Positions 24,256 to 33,416 of a stretch of 58,877 nucleotides of DNA are shown piece by piece. This DNA comes from Clostridia bacterium (GTDB lineage: Bacteria > Bacillota > DSM-521 > Neomoorellales > Neomoorellaceae). Location of the stretch: contig JASKKH010000001.1 in NCBI GenBank assembly GCA_030154265.1, positions 78,443 through 137,319 of the forward strand, in the 5' to 3' direction. Numbering within the stretch: the first letter of the stretch is position 1; each line of letters starts with the position of its first letter. Both the position numbers and the translations under genes were made by a program. The notes beneath the pieces are model-generated. The model did no database searches, was not told where the DNA came from, and saw only the letters and a program-made list of their open reading frames with translations.

Positions 24256-25584
24256 ATGGATTTATTCGAACAAGCTAACATAGAACAACAAAAAGATAAA
24301 TTACCATTAGCGGTACGCATGCGTCCGCAAACTTTAGATGAGTTCCTGGGACAGAATAAAATAGTTGGCCCGGGAACATTATTAAGAAGAGCTATCGAAA
24401 ATGATACTCTGACTTCGATTATTCTTTGGGGACCACCTGGAAGCGGTAAAACCACCCTGGCACGAATTATTACTAAAATGACAAAAGCCCATTTTGAATC
24501 ACTTAATGCTGTCTTAGATGGACTTAAGGATATTCGTCGAGTTATAGATGCTGCCAAAGAAAGACAAAAATATTATCAGCAAAAAACTGTTATTTTCGTT
24601 GACGAAATACACCGCTGGTCTAAAAATATCCAGGATGCTCTTCTACCTTGTGTAGAAGAAGGTCTATTAACATTAATAGGTGCTACTGTAGAAAATCCCA
24701 TGTTTACAGTCAATGCTGCCATTCGTTCTCGATCTCGTATTTTCCAATTGGAAGCTTTAAGCACCAGGGATATTATTACTATCTTAAAGAGAGCTTTAAA
24801 AGATGAAGATCGAGGACTGGGGAAACTAGACGTTGAGGTTGAACCTCAAGCACTTAAGCATATAGCTCAAGTGGCAAATGGCGATGCCCGGGTTGCCCTA
24901 AACGCTCTTGAGTTTGCTGTTCTAACAACCCCTAAAAATTCAAATGGTAAAAGGTACATAACCCTTAACATCGCTGAAGAAGCTATTCAAAAACGAGCGG
25001 TTCTTTATGACCGCGACGGTAACCAACACTATGATTGTGTTTCCGCATGGATTAAAAGTATGCGCGGTTCAGATCCTGATGCCGCCCTTTATTGGCTGGC
25101 TCGGATGATTTACAGTGGTGAAGATCCGGCTTTTTTGGCTCGTCGCTTAATGGTTCATGCTGCTGAAGATGTAGGATTAGCCGATCCTCAAGCCTTAGTT
25201 ATTGCTAGTTCAGCTGCCCAAGCTGTAGAACGTATTGGTTTACCTGAAGGACGAATTATTTTAGCTGAGGCTACTTTATATATTACCTTGGCACCAAAAA
25301 GTAATTCAGTTAAAACAGCTATAGATGCTGCTTTGGAAACAGTTGCCAAAGAACCCTGTGGCCCTGTACCTCTTCACTTGCGAGACAGCCACTATCAGGG
25401 CGCTTCTGATTTGAAACATGGAGTTGGTTATAAATACCCTCATAATTATCCTGGTGGATGGGTAAAACAACAATACCTACCGGACAACCTTAATAATAAA
25501 GTGTTCTACCATCCAAGTGATTACGGTAAAGAGGGTAAAATAAAAACTGCCTGGCAAAATCGTACCAAACAGTCTGGTAAATAA
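24256..25584 (+). CDS. rarA: Replication-associated recombination protein A (RarA/MgsA-type AAA ATPase)
   Basis: RarA acts at stalled replication forks. The AAA Walker A motif is GPPGSGKTT near residue 55 and Walker B is VIFVDEIHRWSK near residue 113. Sensor and tetramerisation regions follow, with the family motif AEDVGLADPQAL near residue 300 and PLHLRDSHYQGASDLKHGVGYKYPHNYPGG split across the C-terminus. The length of 442 is normal. ATG 24256 follows GAGGTG. It reads divergently from iscR, next to tcdA as in Bacillus (yrvN-yrvM). Confidence 0.95.
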   Translation: MDLFEQANIEQQKDKLPLAVRMRPQTLDEFLGQNKIVGPGTLLRRAIENDTLTSIILWGPPGSGKTTLARIITKMTKAHFESLNAVLDGLKDIRRVIDAAKERQKYYQQKTVIFVDEIHRWSKNIQDALLPCVEEGLLTLIGATVENPMFTVNAAIRSRSRIFQLEALSTRDIITILKRALKDEDRGLGKLDVEVEPQALKHIAQVANGDARVALNALEFAVLTTPKNSNGKRYITLNIAEEAIQKRAVLYDRDGNQHYDCVSAWIKSMRGSDPDAALYWLARMIYSGEDPAFLARRLMVHAAEDVGLADPQALVIASSAAQAVERIGLPEGRIILAEATLYITLAPKSNSVKTAIDAALETVAKEPCGPVPLHLRDSHYQGASDLKHGVGYKYPHNYPGGWVKQQYLPDNLNNKVFYHPSDYGKEGKIKTAWQNRTKQSGK

Positions 25585-25597
25585 GTATATATCTAAA

Positions 25598-25927
25598 CTA
25601 AATATTTTCTTCTATCATACTAATCAATTTTTCCTTGGTTTGATAACCTATTAAACGGGTTACAACTTCGCCATCTTTATAAAGCATGAGAGTAGGAATA
25701 CTCATAATGCCATTACTTGAAGTAATCTTAGGATATTTATCTACATCCAGCTTAGCTATTTTAACTTTTGTACCATATTCTTTGGCAAGTTCGTCTACTA
25801 CAGGAGCAATCATCCGGCAAGGAATACACCATTCAGCCCAAAAATCAACTAAGACCGGCTTTTCCGAAGAAAGTACTTCTTCTTCAAAATTAGAATCAGT
25901 TAATTCAATGATATTTTTTCCTGCCAT
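25598..25927 (-). CDS. trxA: Thioredoxin
   Basis: This is a 109-residue thioredoxin fold. The redox site is WCIPC, in WAEWCIPCRMI near residue 33, rather than the usual WCGPC, and the cis-proline is in SIPTLMLYKDGE. The isoleucine in the active site is a known variant among anaerobes and may shift the redox potential. ATG 25927 follows a GGGAGTGGAA site. It stands alone, convergent with rarA. Confidence 0.94.
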   Translation of the reverse strand: MAGKNIIELTDSNFEEEVLSSEKPVLVDFWAEWCIPCRMIAPVVDELAKEYGTKVKIAKLDVDKYPKITSSNGIMSIPTLMLYKDGEVVTRLIGYQTKEKLISMIEENI

Positions 25928-25959
25928 GGCAATTCCACTCCCTCTCCCTAATTTTTTTA

Positions 25960-26682
25960 TTAATATATATGTTTTTTGCCTTCCAATAAGTCCCTAACAA
26001 CAAGGCTAGCCAACGTTAACCCGGCTACAGCCGGAACAAAGATCATACTGCCTATCGGCCTTTTTGGGCCGTCATGAGTGGCTTGCCTTTTTTTTATTGG
26101 TGGCTCTTCTGTATATACTACCTTTAACCCTCTTGTGATACCTTGAGCTTTAAGTCCTCGTCTGACAACCCGGGCCAAAGGACATCCTCGCGTCTCACTA
26201 ATATCAGCAACCTTTAGGAGAGTAGGATCCAATCTCTTACCAGTACCCATACTACTTACTATAGATTGCTTTAATTTTATAGATTGAACTAAAAGGTCAA
26301 TTTTAGCAGAAACATCATCAATAGCATCAACAATGTAGTTAATATCTTCACGAATAAATCGACTGCTTTTTTCGGGGCTATAAGCTTCCTGTCGAGGTAT
26401 TATGGTAGCAGATGGGTTAATATCACGACAGCGCCTGGCTAAGACCTCAACCTTAGGTTCTCCCAAGGTTGAACTTAAGGCTGGTAACTGACGATTTACA
26501 TTACTGGGTTTAACTATATCCGGGTCTATTAGTTCCAGGTATCCAACACCTGCCCTTGCCAAACCCTCAACCACAAAGGATCCAACTCCACCGGTACCAA
26601 TTATTACTACTCTCGCCTCGGCCAAGCGTTCTAGCCCTTTAGAACCAATTAATTCTATACTTCTAGACCAAAAGTTTACCAC
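25960..26682 (-). CDS. tcdA: tRNA threonylcarbamoyladenosine dehydratase
   Basis: TcdA (ThiF/E1 superfamily) cyclises t6A to ct6A at tRNA position 37, using ATP. The adenylation loop GTGGVGSFVVEGLARAGVG is near residue 30 and DPDIVKPSNVNRQ follows. VDAIDDVSAKIDL and ETRGCPLARVVRRGLK complete the family pattern. I choose GTG 26682 (MVNFWSRS), which has GGGGGTG just upstream, rather than a longer frame to 26712 that runs into the 6S RNA 3' end. It directly follows the 6S RNA gene, as in B. subtilis. Confidence 0.93.
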   Translation of the reverse strand: MVNFWSRSIELIGSKGLERLAEARVVIIGTGGVGSFVVEGLARAGVGYLELIDPDIVKPSNVNRQLPALSSTLGEPKVEVLARRCRDINPSATIIPRQEAYSPEKSSRFIREDINYIVDAIDDVSAKIDLLVQSIKLKQSIVSSMGTGKRLDPTLLKVADISETRGCPLARVVRRGLKAQGITRGLKVVYTEEPPIKKRQATHDGPKRPIGSMIFVPAVAGLTLASLVVRDLLEGKKHIY

Positions 26683-26702
26683 TTGGCACCCCCAAAAAAG
26701 TA

Positions 26703-26887
26703 AAAACCCCACAAATGCCGTGCTCGCCGTGTGTTTTAAGAACCTGCTCTCTGCAGGTGGGTACCTCCCCGAACATCTTTTACTTCCCCTGCACTAACCA
26801 AAGCCAGTTATATTGGGGCCTGTAAGCAATGCACGGAGGTCAGGTTCCCAAAGTGTTGGTGTTGGCTCAAAACTCCACGGCTATACA
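26703..26887 (-). ncRNA. ssrS: 6S RNA (BsrA type)
   Basis: The gap between aspS and tcdA holds a non-coding segment that folds as a long rod. Complementary pairs are GCCGTG/CACGGC at the base, then GGGAACC/GGTACCC, then ACCTCC/GGAGGT, closed by a TGCA-containing apex. It ends in GGGGTTTTTACTTTTTT. The same location, between aspS and yrvM/tcdA, holds bsrA in B. subtilis. 6S RNA mimics an open promoter and binds sigma-A RNA polymerase. A TACAAT -10 lies just upstream (26898-26893). End points are estimates of about ten bases. Confidence 0.8.
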
Positions 26888-26965
26888 CAAACATTGTAGG
26901 GTAAGCTTCAAACACTAACCTCTGTCAAGGATGATATTATCATATAGTTTCTGGTTTTTCAAGTC

Positions 26966-28780
26966 CTAGGATTTTCCATTGGTGTTTATATTTGGTTCTT
27001 TTCTTATTGTTCTTAGGTGTAATTCTTGTAATTGCTCTGCTGCCACTTTCGATGGTGCCTCTGTCATCAAACAGGTACCACTCTGGGTTTTAGGGAAAGG
27101 AATACAATCGCGAATAGTTTCCCTCCCAGACATTAGCATTATCATACGGTCTATACCAAAGGCTATTCCCCCATGGGGAGGTGTACCATATTCAAAAGCC
27201 TCTAGCAAAAAGCCAAATTTCGAGCGGGCACTTTCCGGAGAAAACCCAAGTAAATCGAACATTTTCTCCTGAATATCCCGGCGATGAATTCTAATACTAC
27301 CCCCACCCAGTTCAACACCGTTTAAAACAAGGTCATAGGCCAGGGCTCTAACTTTTTGAGGTTCTTTATCTAAAAGCTCCCAATCCTCTTCCATAGGCAT
27401 GGTAAAAGGATGGTGTACTGCTACATAACGTTTTTCTTCTGGACTATATTCTAACAAAGGAAAGTCTGTAACCCAGGTAAAGGCAAACTCCTCAGGATCA
27501 TAAAGCTTTAACCGTTTGCCCATTTCCAGGCGTAATACTCCAAGAGCAGTAGCAGCTACTTCTTCTTTGTCAGCTACAAAGAGAAGGAGATCTCCACTTT
27601 TACCTCCCAATTGATTTACTAAGCTATCAAGTTCTTCTGAGGTAAAGAACTTAGCAATGGGAGAACGGATACCATCTTCGTTAATTGCCATCCAGGCTAA
27701 ACCTTTGGCTCCGTAGACAGCAGCCAGCTTGGTTAATTCATCTATTTCCCGACGTGAAAAATTACCACATCCAGGCACACAAATACCGCGTACTACTCCA
27801 CCTTCAGCTACTGCATTTGCAAAGACTTTAAACCCTGAGTTTGCTACCACTTCAGAAACATCTGTTATTTCCATACCAAAACGGATATCGGGTTTATCTG
27901 TACCATAGCGTTCCATAGCTTCTTTATATGTTAATCGCTGAATAGGTAAAGATATTTTTTTACCTAAAACTTCTTGGAAAATATAAGCCATCATCTCTTC
28001 TACTAAGCTCAAGACATCTTCTCTCTGAACAAATGACATTTCCATATCAAGCTGGGTGAATTCGGGTTGCCGATCAGCCCGTAAATCTTCATCACGGAAA
28101 CAACGAACAATCTGATAATACCGTTCCGTCCCAGCAACCATTAAAATCTGTTTAAACAGTTGCGGAGACTGGGGTAAAGCAAAAAATTCCCCTGGACGAA
28201 GCCGACTTGGAACGAGGAAGTCCCTTGCCCCTTCTGGTGTACTACGGGTAAGCATAGGTGTTTCCATTTCCCAAAAGCCATGCTTATCCAGGAAATCCCT
28301 GATAGCTTTTGTTGTCCGGTAACGTAAGTATAAAATGTGCTGCATTTCCGGACGGCGTAAATCTAAATAGCGGTGACGTAAACGTAATGCTTCATCAACA
28401 TCAATATCATCTTCAATATAAAAAGGCGGTGTTTTTGCTTTATTAAGTATTCGTAATTCATGGACGATAATTTCGATGGATCCGGTAGACAATTTAGGGT
28501 TTGCTGTCCCCTCCGGTCGTAACCTTACCTTACCGCTAACTGCTAATACGTATTCATTACGGACTTCTTCAGCTTTTTTAAAAGTTGAACCAGATTCCGG
28601 ATCACAGACAACTTGAATTAAACCTGAACGATCACGTAAATCAATAAAAATTAAGCCACCATGATCCCGGCGCCTATGCACCCAACCCATAATGGTTACT
28701 TCCTGACCAACCTCATTAGCTGTTAATTCACCGCAGCCATGGCTGCGGCTTAGGCCAGCTATACTCTCAACCACTACCAT
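26966..28780 (-). CDS. aspS: Aspartate-tRNA ligase (bacterial type, possibly non-discriminating)
   Basis: The N-terminal OB domain (GWVHRRRDHGGLIFIDLRDRSG in two parts) binds the tRNA anticodon. The class II core has FRDEDLRADRQPEFTQLD (motif 2), and GGIAFGIDRMIML is motif 3. A GAD insertion is present. The total is 604 residues from ATG 28780. I chose that ATG because AAAAGGAG is five bases upstream and it overlaps the hisS stop by seven bases, so the two are coupled. Whether it also charges tRNA-Asn cannot be told from sequence. Confidence 0.96.
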   Translation of the reverse strand: MVVVESIAGLSRSHGCGELTANEVGQEVTIMGWVHRRRDHGGLIFIDLRDRSGLIQVVCDPESGSTFKKAEEVRNEYVLAVSGKVRLRPEGTANPKLSTGSIEIIVHELRILNKAKTPPFYIEDDIDVDEALRLRHRYLDLRRPEMQHILYLRYRTTKAIRDFLDKHGFWEMETPMLTRSTPEGARDFLVPSRLRPGEFFALPQSPQLFKQILMVAGTERYYQIVRCFRDEDLRADRQPEFTQLDMEMSFVQREDVLSLVEEMMAYIFQEVLGKKISLPIQRLTYKEAMERYGTDKPDIRFGMEITDVSEVVANSGFKVFANAVAEGGVVRGICVPGCGNFSRREIDELTKLAAVYGAKGLAWMAINEDGIRSPIAKFFTSEELDSLVNQLGGKSGDLLLFVADKEEVAATALGVLRLEMGKRLKLYDPEEFAFTWVTDFPLLEYSPEEKRYVAVHHPFTMPMEEDWELLDKEPQKVRALAYDLVLNGVELGGGSIRIHRRDIQEKMFDLLGFSPESARSKFGFLLEAFEYGTPPHGGIAFGIDRMIMLMSGRETIRDCIPFPKTQSGTCLMTEAPSKVAAEQLQELHLRTIRKEPNINTNGKS

Positions 28781-30045
28781 CCACTCTCCTTTTTCTGCCG
28801 ACAAAAGTCAACTACTTCTTCCAGGGGTACTTCCTCTTGACTACCAGTTTCTAAATCTCGTACTAAAACTTTACCCCTTTTGAACTCTTCCTCACCAAGA
28901 ATTAACGCTATCCTAGCCTTACAGCGGTTAGCGTATTTCATTTGCGCTTTTAGACTGCGTTCAAGATAATCTTTATCAGCCTTAAAACCTGCTGCCCTAA
29001 GATTGGCAAGTAACCGCACAGCTTCCTTATTTAAGTCTGCTCCAACAGTTACGACCATAACTTCAATTTTATTAATTTGTGGTAAATCCTTACCTTGGGC
29101 TTGAAGGGTTAAAAGTACACGTTCTAATCCCAGCCCAAAACCGATCCCCGGTACAGATTTACCACCCAAATTCTCTACTAATCCATCATAACGGCCACCA
29201 CCGCCAATGGAACTCTGGGCACCTATTCCCTTAACCATAATCTCAAAAGCCGTTTTAGTATAATAATCTAAACCCCGAACCAAATGCTCGTCCAATATAA
29301 AATCAATACCTAAGGTTTCTAAATAACCCTGAACCCGTTTAAAATGATCCGAGCAGTCCTCACAAAGGCTTAAAACTACCGTTGGTGCCTTAGCTACAAT
29401 CTCCTGACAGACTGAACTTTTACAATCAAAAATCCTTAAAGGATTACGTTCAAACCGACCTTGGCATGTGTTACATAATTCCTTAAGATACGGTTCTAAA
29501 TAACCCTTTAGCTCTTCTCGATACTTAGCCCGACATTCAGGACAACCAACACTGTTTAAATGCAATTCTAAATCTTCAAGTCCCAGGGCTCTATAAAAAT
29601 TCATAGCCAGAGCAATAACCTCTGCATCAAGACCCGGATCCATAGAACCAAAGGCTTCAACCCCAAACTGGTGAAACTGCCTTAAACGGCCAGCCTGGGG
29701 TCGTCCATAACGAAACATAGGGCCTAAGTAAAAAAGCTTTACCGGTAAACCCTGAGCATCCATTCTGTGTTCCAAAAAAGCCCGTACCACTGAAGCCGTT
29801 CCCTCTGGCCTCAATGTGAGTTCACGACCACCCCGATCTTTAAATGTATACATCTCTTTCTCGACGATATCGGTTGTATCCCCAACACCACGATTAAAAA
29901 TTTCCGTGTGTTCAAAAATCGGGGTGCGAATTTCACGGTATCCGTAAAGGTAACTTAATTCTCTTGCAGTAGCTTCTAAAAGATACCAACCACTAATATT
30001 TTCTGGCAAAATATCTTCTGTACCACGTGGGCGAGTTATCAACAT
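28774..30045 (-). CDS. hisS: Histidine-tRNA ligase
   Basis: The class II core has RPRGTEDILPE at the N-terminus, LRPEGTASVVRAFLEH (motif 2 region) and FGVEAFGS. LVRGLDYYTKTAFEI is the histidine-specific motif, and SIGGGGRYDGLVE and GIGFGLGLERVLL complete motif 3. A cysteine-rich part, CPECRAKYRE and CNTCQGRF, is typical of the clostridial form. I choose ATG 30045, after GGAGG, over an ATG twelve bases upstream. It is coupled to aspS by an overlap and follows the hydrolase gene. Confidence 0.97.
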   Translation of the reverse strand: MLITRPRGTEDILPENISGWYLLEATARELSYLYGYREIRTPIFEHTEIFNRGVGDTTDIVEKEMYTFKDRGGRELTLRPEGTASVVRAFLEHRMDAQGLPVKLFYLGPMFRYGRPQAGRLRQFHQFGVEAFGSMDPGLDAEVIALAMNFYRALGLEDLELHLNSVGCPECRAKYREELKGYLEPYLKELCNTCQGRFERNPLRIFDCKSSVCQEIVAKAPTVVLSLCEDCSDHFKRVQGYLETLGIDFILDEHLVRGLDYYTKTAFEIMVKGIGAQSSIGGGGRYDGLVENLGGKSVPGIGFGLGLERVLLTLQAQGKDLPQINKIEVMVVTVGADLNKEAVRLLANLRAAGFKADKDYLERSLKAQMKYANRCKARIALILGEEEFKRGKVLVRDLETGSQEEVPLEEVVDFCRQKKESGW

Positions 30046-30056
30046 AAAATCCTCCA

Positions 30057-30680
30057 TTAGCTAAAAAAAGGGTTTTCGGCCTTCTCTGTCCCAATTGTAG
30101 AAGATGGACCATGGCCTGGATATACTTTAAGGCTTTCATCTAAAGTAAATAGTTTTTTTCTAACAGCATCAATTAAATCCCTATAGGAACCTCCCGGAAA
30201 ATCCGTACGTCCTATAGAACCGGCAAAAAGAGTATCCCCTGTGAAAACTTCATTTTCCCCTTTAAGGCAGATGCCACCGAGAGTATGTCCGGGGGTATGA
30301 ATAACTTCAAGGGTAATAGTTTTACCAATTTTAATAATTGAGCCTTCTTCCAAAAGACGATCCGCTGCCGGGCTAGTTATACTGGCTCCCGCCATAACGG
30401 AAAGATTTCGCTTTGGATCAGTGAGACAAGAGGCATCTGCACTGTGAATTAAAACTTCGGCCCCTGTAGCCTTCTTTATCGTACCGTTGGCACTTATATG
30501 GTCGAGGTGTCCATGGGTATTAATTATATATTTTATTTTAAGGTCAGCCTCCCGAGCAGCCGCAAGGATTTTCTCCCCTTCAGCCCCTGGGTCAATAACT
30601 GCCCCCTCTTTAGTTTCCGGACAGCCTATAAGGTAACAATTGGCTGCAAGTGGCCCTACAACCAAGGTTTTTAAAAACAC
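30057..30680 (-). CDS. Metallo-beta-lactamase fold hydrolase (glyoxalase II-like, YqgX family)
   Basis: The 207-residue protein has the metal motif THGHLDH (HxHxDH) near residues 54-60, HTPGHTLGG with a further histidine, FTGDTLFAGSIGRTDF with the bridging aspartate, and YPGHGPSS. The family hydrolyses thioesters such as S-lactoylglutathione, but glutathione is rare in these bacteria, so the true substrate is unknown. It lies between dtd and hisS, a common order in clostridia. Confidence 0.88.
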   Translation of the reverse strand: MFLKTLVVGPLAANCYLIGCPETKEGAVIDPGAEGEKILAAAREADLKIKYIINTHGHLDHISANGTIKKATGAEVLIHSADASCLTDPKRNLSVMAGASITSPAADRLLEEGSIIKIGKTITLEVIHTPGHTLGGICLKGENEVFTGDTLFAGSIGRTDFPGGSYRDLIDAVRKKLFTLDESLKVYPGHGPSSTIGTEKAENPFFS

Positions 30681-30730
30681 AAAACTACCTCCCTAATAAG
30701 AAAATTATATCATATTAGTTAAAATTTTAA

Positions 30731-31180
30731 CTAAAAAAGTCTTTTGCTATCTAAAAGCATCGTCACTGGGCCATCATTGTCTAATGACACTAGCATATCT
30801 GCCTGGAATCGCCCGGTAGCCACTCGGAGACCCTCTGATGCTAACCTCTCAACAAACTGATTATATAACTTCAGAGCCTTATCAGGTGGCGCCGCCGAAC
30901 TAAAACTTGGGCGTCTCCCTTTTCGACAGTCTCCATAAAGGGTAAACTGGGAAACAGCCAGAATTTCCCCTTTAACATCCCTTACTGATAAATTCATCTT
31001 ACCTTCACTATCACTAAAAATTCGTAAATTAGAAACTTTATCTACTATATATTTAACATCAGCCTCCCCATCGTCATCAGCTATACCCAAAAAAACCACT
31101 AAGCCTTTTTCAATTACTCCAATTTTCCTGTCGTCTACCGTCACGGAGGCTTTTTTTACACGTTGTACTACTGCCCTCAT
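30731..31180 (-). CDS. dtd: D-aminoacyl-tRNA deacylase
   Basis: Dtd releases D-amino acids and glycine wrongly attached to tRNA. It has [16 protein letters not shown] at the start, [17 protein letters not shown], which includes the SQFTL motif, and a C-terminal [11 protein letters not shown] with the Gly-cisPro part. The 149-residue length is exact for the family. It follows relA, the same order as in B. subtilis (relA-dtd). Confidence 0.97.
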   Translation of the reverse strand: MRAVVQRVKKASVTVDDRKIGVIEKGLVVFLGIADDDGEADVKYIVDKVSNLRIFSDSEGKMNLSVRDVKGEILAVSQFTLYGDCRKGRRPSFSSAAPPDKALKLYNQFVERLASEGLRVATGRFQADMLVSLDNDGPVTMLLDSKRLF

Positions 31181-31253
31181 AACTTATCACATACTTTGCA
31201 GTTTAGCATAAAATACCACTCCACTCTACTACTAAGAACTATAATTACTATAA

Positions 31254-33410
31254 TTAACCGTACACTACCCTCTTAACGTCTGTTACAAGACGAATACGTC
31301 GAATTTTGTCCATTATATATTGTAAATGCTCTGGACTTCTGATCTCCAGTTTTAAATCTACTAATGCCTGATTATTTTTAACCGCTCTTGCATGGATAGA
31401 ATTTATTATCGTTTTTGTATCATTTATCGCAGTTATTATATCCATAGCAAGATTAGGTCGATCTACAGCGAAAACCTCTAAGTGTACCTGATAGGTACCT
31501 TCGACATCTGTATCCCAGGCAACTTCAATAAATCGTTCTTTTTCCGTTTTTAAGTGATACTTTACATTTAAACAATCAACACGGTGAACACTAATGCCCC
31601 GGCCTCTGGTAATATATCCTATTATTTCATCACCGGGTAAAGGCTTACAGCACTGTGCCAAACGAATTTGAAGGTTATCCAGCCCTTTAACTCTAATACC
31701 ACGAGAAGGTTTGCCATACTCTTGCCAAGGTTTAATTGTCTTAAATACATCTGAATCGGAAGATCTTTTTTGCTCTTTTTGCTCCTTAATGCGTACTATT
31801 ACCTGCTGAGGATTAATAATCCCCTCACTTACCATTACGTAAAGATCCTCAACCGTAGCAACATTTACTTTTGGTAAGACTTCTTGAAGAATAGAAACTT
31901 TTAGATCCTCTTCTGGGTCTAAACCCTGCTTTTGACATTCTTTTTCTAGAAGATCCCGTCCTTTATTTAAATTCTGTTCTCGGCTTTTTTTTCTAAACCA
32001 CTGACGAATTTTATTTTTAGCCTGGGTACTTTGAACTATATGAAGCCAGTCACGACTTGGCTGACTACCTTTAGTAGTTATAATTTCCGTAATGTCACCT
32101 GTTTTTAGCTTATAATCTAATGGCACAATCCGACCGTTAACCCTGGCCCCCGTACAGGTATGACCGACATCGGTATGCACTTTATAGGCAAAATCAATAG
32201 GCACTGAACCAGCTGGTAATTCTACAACATCACCTTTAGGAGTAAAAACATAAACACGATCAGAAAAAAGATCTATTTTAAGAGTTTCCATAAATTCGCG
32301 GGGATCACGCATTTCCCTTTGCCAATCAAGCAATTGCCTAAGCCAAGTTAATTTCTGTTCAAAATCCCGGTCACTAGCACTACCCTCTTTGTATCTCCAG
32401 TGGGCAGCAATTCCGTATTCCGCTGTACGGTGCATCTCCCAGGAACGGATTTGAATCTCAAAAGGATCTCCATTGGGTCCAATAACAGTAGTATGCAAAG
32501 ACTGGTACATATTTGGTTTAGGCATAGCCACATAGTCTTTAAACCGCCCAGGAATAGGCTTCCATAAAGCATGAACCTGACCAAGGGCGGCATAACAGTC
32601 TTTAATGGAATTTACAATTATTCGAACCGCTATAAGGTCATATATTTCATTTAATTCCTTATTCTGCTTGACCATTTTATTGTATATACTGTAAAAGTGT
32701 TTCGGTCTTCCCTGAATATCTGCCTTTATTCCTGCTTCTTCCATTTTCTCCTTAAGAAGCTTTACAACTTCTTCGATATACGCCTCACGTTCCTGTCGCT
32801 TCATATTTATACTTTTAACTAATTCATAGTAACGCTCCGGCTCAAGGTAACGTAAAGATTGATCCTCAAGCTCCCATTTAAGGCGGAAAATTCCCAGACG
32901 GTGAGCCAGTGGGGCGTAAATTTCCAAGGTTTCACGGGCAATATCCTTTTGCTTTTCTACCGGGAGATACTTTAAGGTTCGCATATTATGCAAACGATCA
33001 GCCAGTTTAATAAGAATGACCCGAATATCATGAGCCATTGCCAAAAACATTTTACGTAGAGTTTCTGCCTGCTGTTCTTCTTTGGTTTTGTATTCAAGAC
33101 GGCTCAACTTAGTAACTCCATCAACCAAACGAGCTACTTCTTCCCCAAAAAGCTCCTTTATTGTATCCAGGCTAATAGGGGTGTCCTCTACCACATCATG
33201 AAGTAAAGCAGCTGCAATGGTGACAACATCAAGCTGTAATTCTGTTAAAATACCTGCAACATTTAAAGGGTGAGTTATATAATCTTCTCCTGAACACCGT
33301 TTTTGGTCCTTGTGAGCACTGGCTGCCAAGCTATAAGCATCATCCACCAGTTTCAAATTTGCATCGGGTCTATATTTTTTAATAGCTTCTTTTAGTTCTT
33401 TTAAATCCAC
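31254..33410 (-). CDS. relA: Bifunctional (p)ppGpp synthetase/hydrolase
   Basis: This is the stringent response enzyme, Rel type. The HD hydrolase domain at residues 25-180 has YITHPLNVA and LLHDVVEDT, and RLHNMRTLKYL lies within it. The synthetase domain is around residues 230-340 (GRPKHFYSIYNKM, DLIAVRIIV). A TGS domain starts at about 385 (RVYVFTPKGDVVELPAGS), and a C-terminal ACT domain is near 645. Both catalytic motifs look intact. The length of 718 is normal. GTG 33410 starts six bases from the recJ stop. The apt gene usually found between recJ and relA is absent. Confidence 0.97.
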   Translation of the reverse strand: MDLKELKEAIKKYRPDANLKLVDDAYSLAASAHKDQKRCSGEDYITHPLNVAGILTELQLDVVTIAAALLHDVVEDTPISLDTIKELFGEEVARLVDGVTKLSRLEYKTKEEQQAETLRKMFLAMAHDIRVILIKLADRLHNMRTLKYLPVEKQKDIARETLEIYAPLAHRLGIFRLKWELEDQSLRYLEPERYYELVKSINMKRQEREAYIEEVVKLLKEKMEEAGIKADIQGRPKHFYSIYNKMVKQNKELNEIYDLIAVRIIVNSIKDCYAALGQVHALWKPIPGRFKDYVAMPKPNMYQSLHTTVIGPNGDPFEIQIRSWEMHRTAEYGIAAHWRYKEGSASDRDFEQKLTWLRQLLDWQREMRDPREFMETLKIDLFSDRVYVFTPKGDVVELPAGSVPIDFAYKVHTDVGHTCTGARVNGRIVPLDYKLKTGDITEIITTKGSQPSRDWLHIVQSTQAKNKIRQWFRKKSREQNLNKGRDLLEKECQKQGLDPEEDLKVSILQEVLPKVNVATVEDLYVMVSEGIINPQQVIVRIKEQKEQKRSSDSDVFKTIKPWQEYGKPSRGIRVKGLDNLQIRLAQCCKPLPGDEIIGYITRGRGISVHRVDCLNVKYHLKTEKERFIEVAWDTDVEGTYQVHLEVFAVDRPNLAMDIITAINDTKTIINSIHARAVKNNQALVDLKLEIRSPEHLQYIMDKIRRIRLVTDVKRVVYG

Positions 33411-33416
33411 TGGAAC

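Noticed and set aside
24240-24557. Minus-strand open frame of 105 codons
   Set aside because: It is the complement of the rarA Walker A region, and rarA itself is clearly coding.
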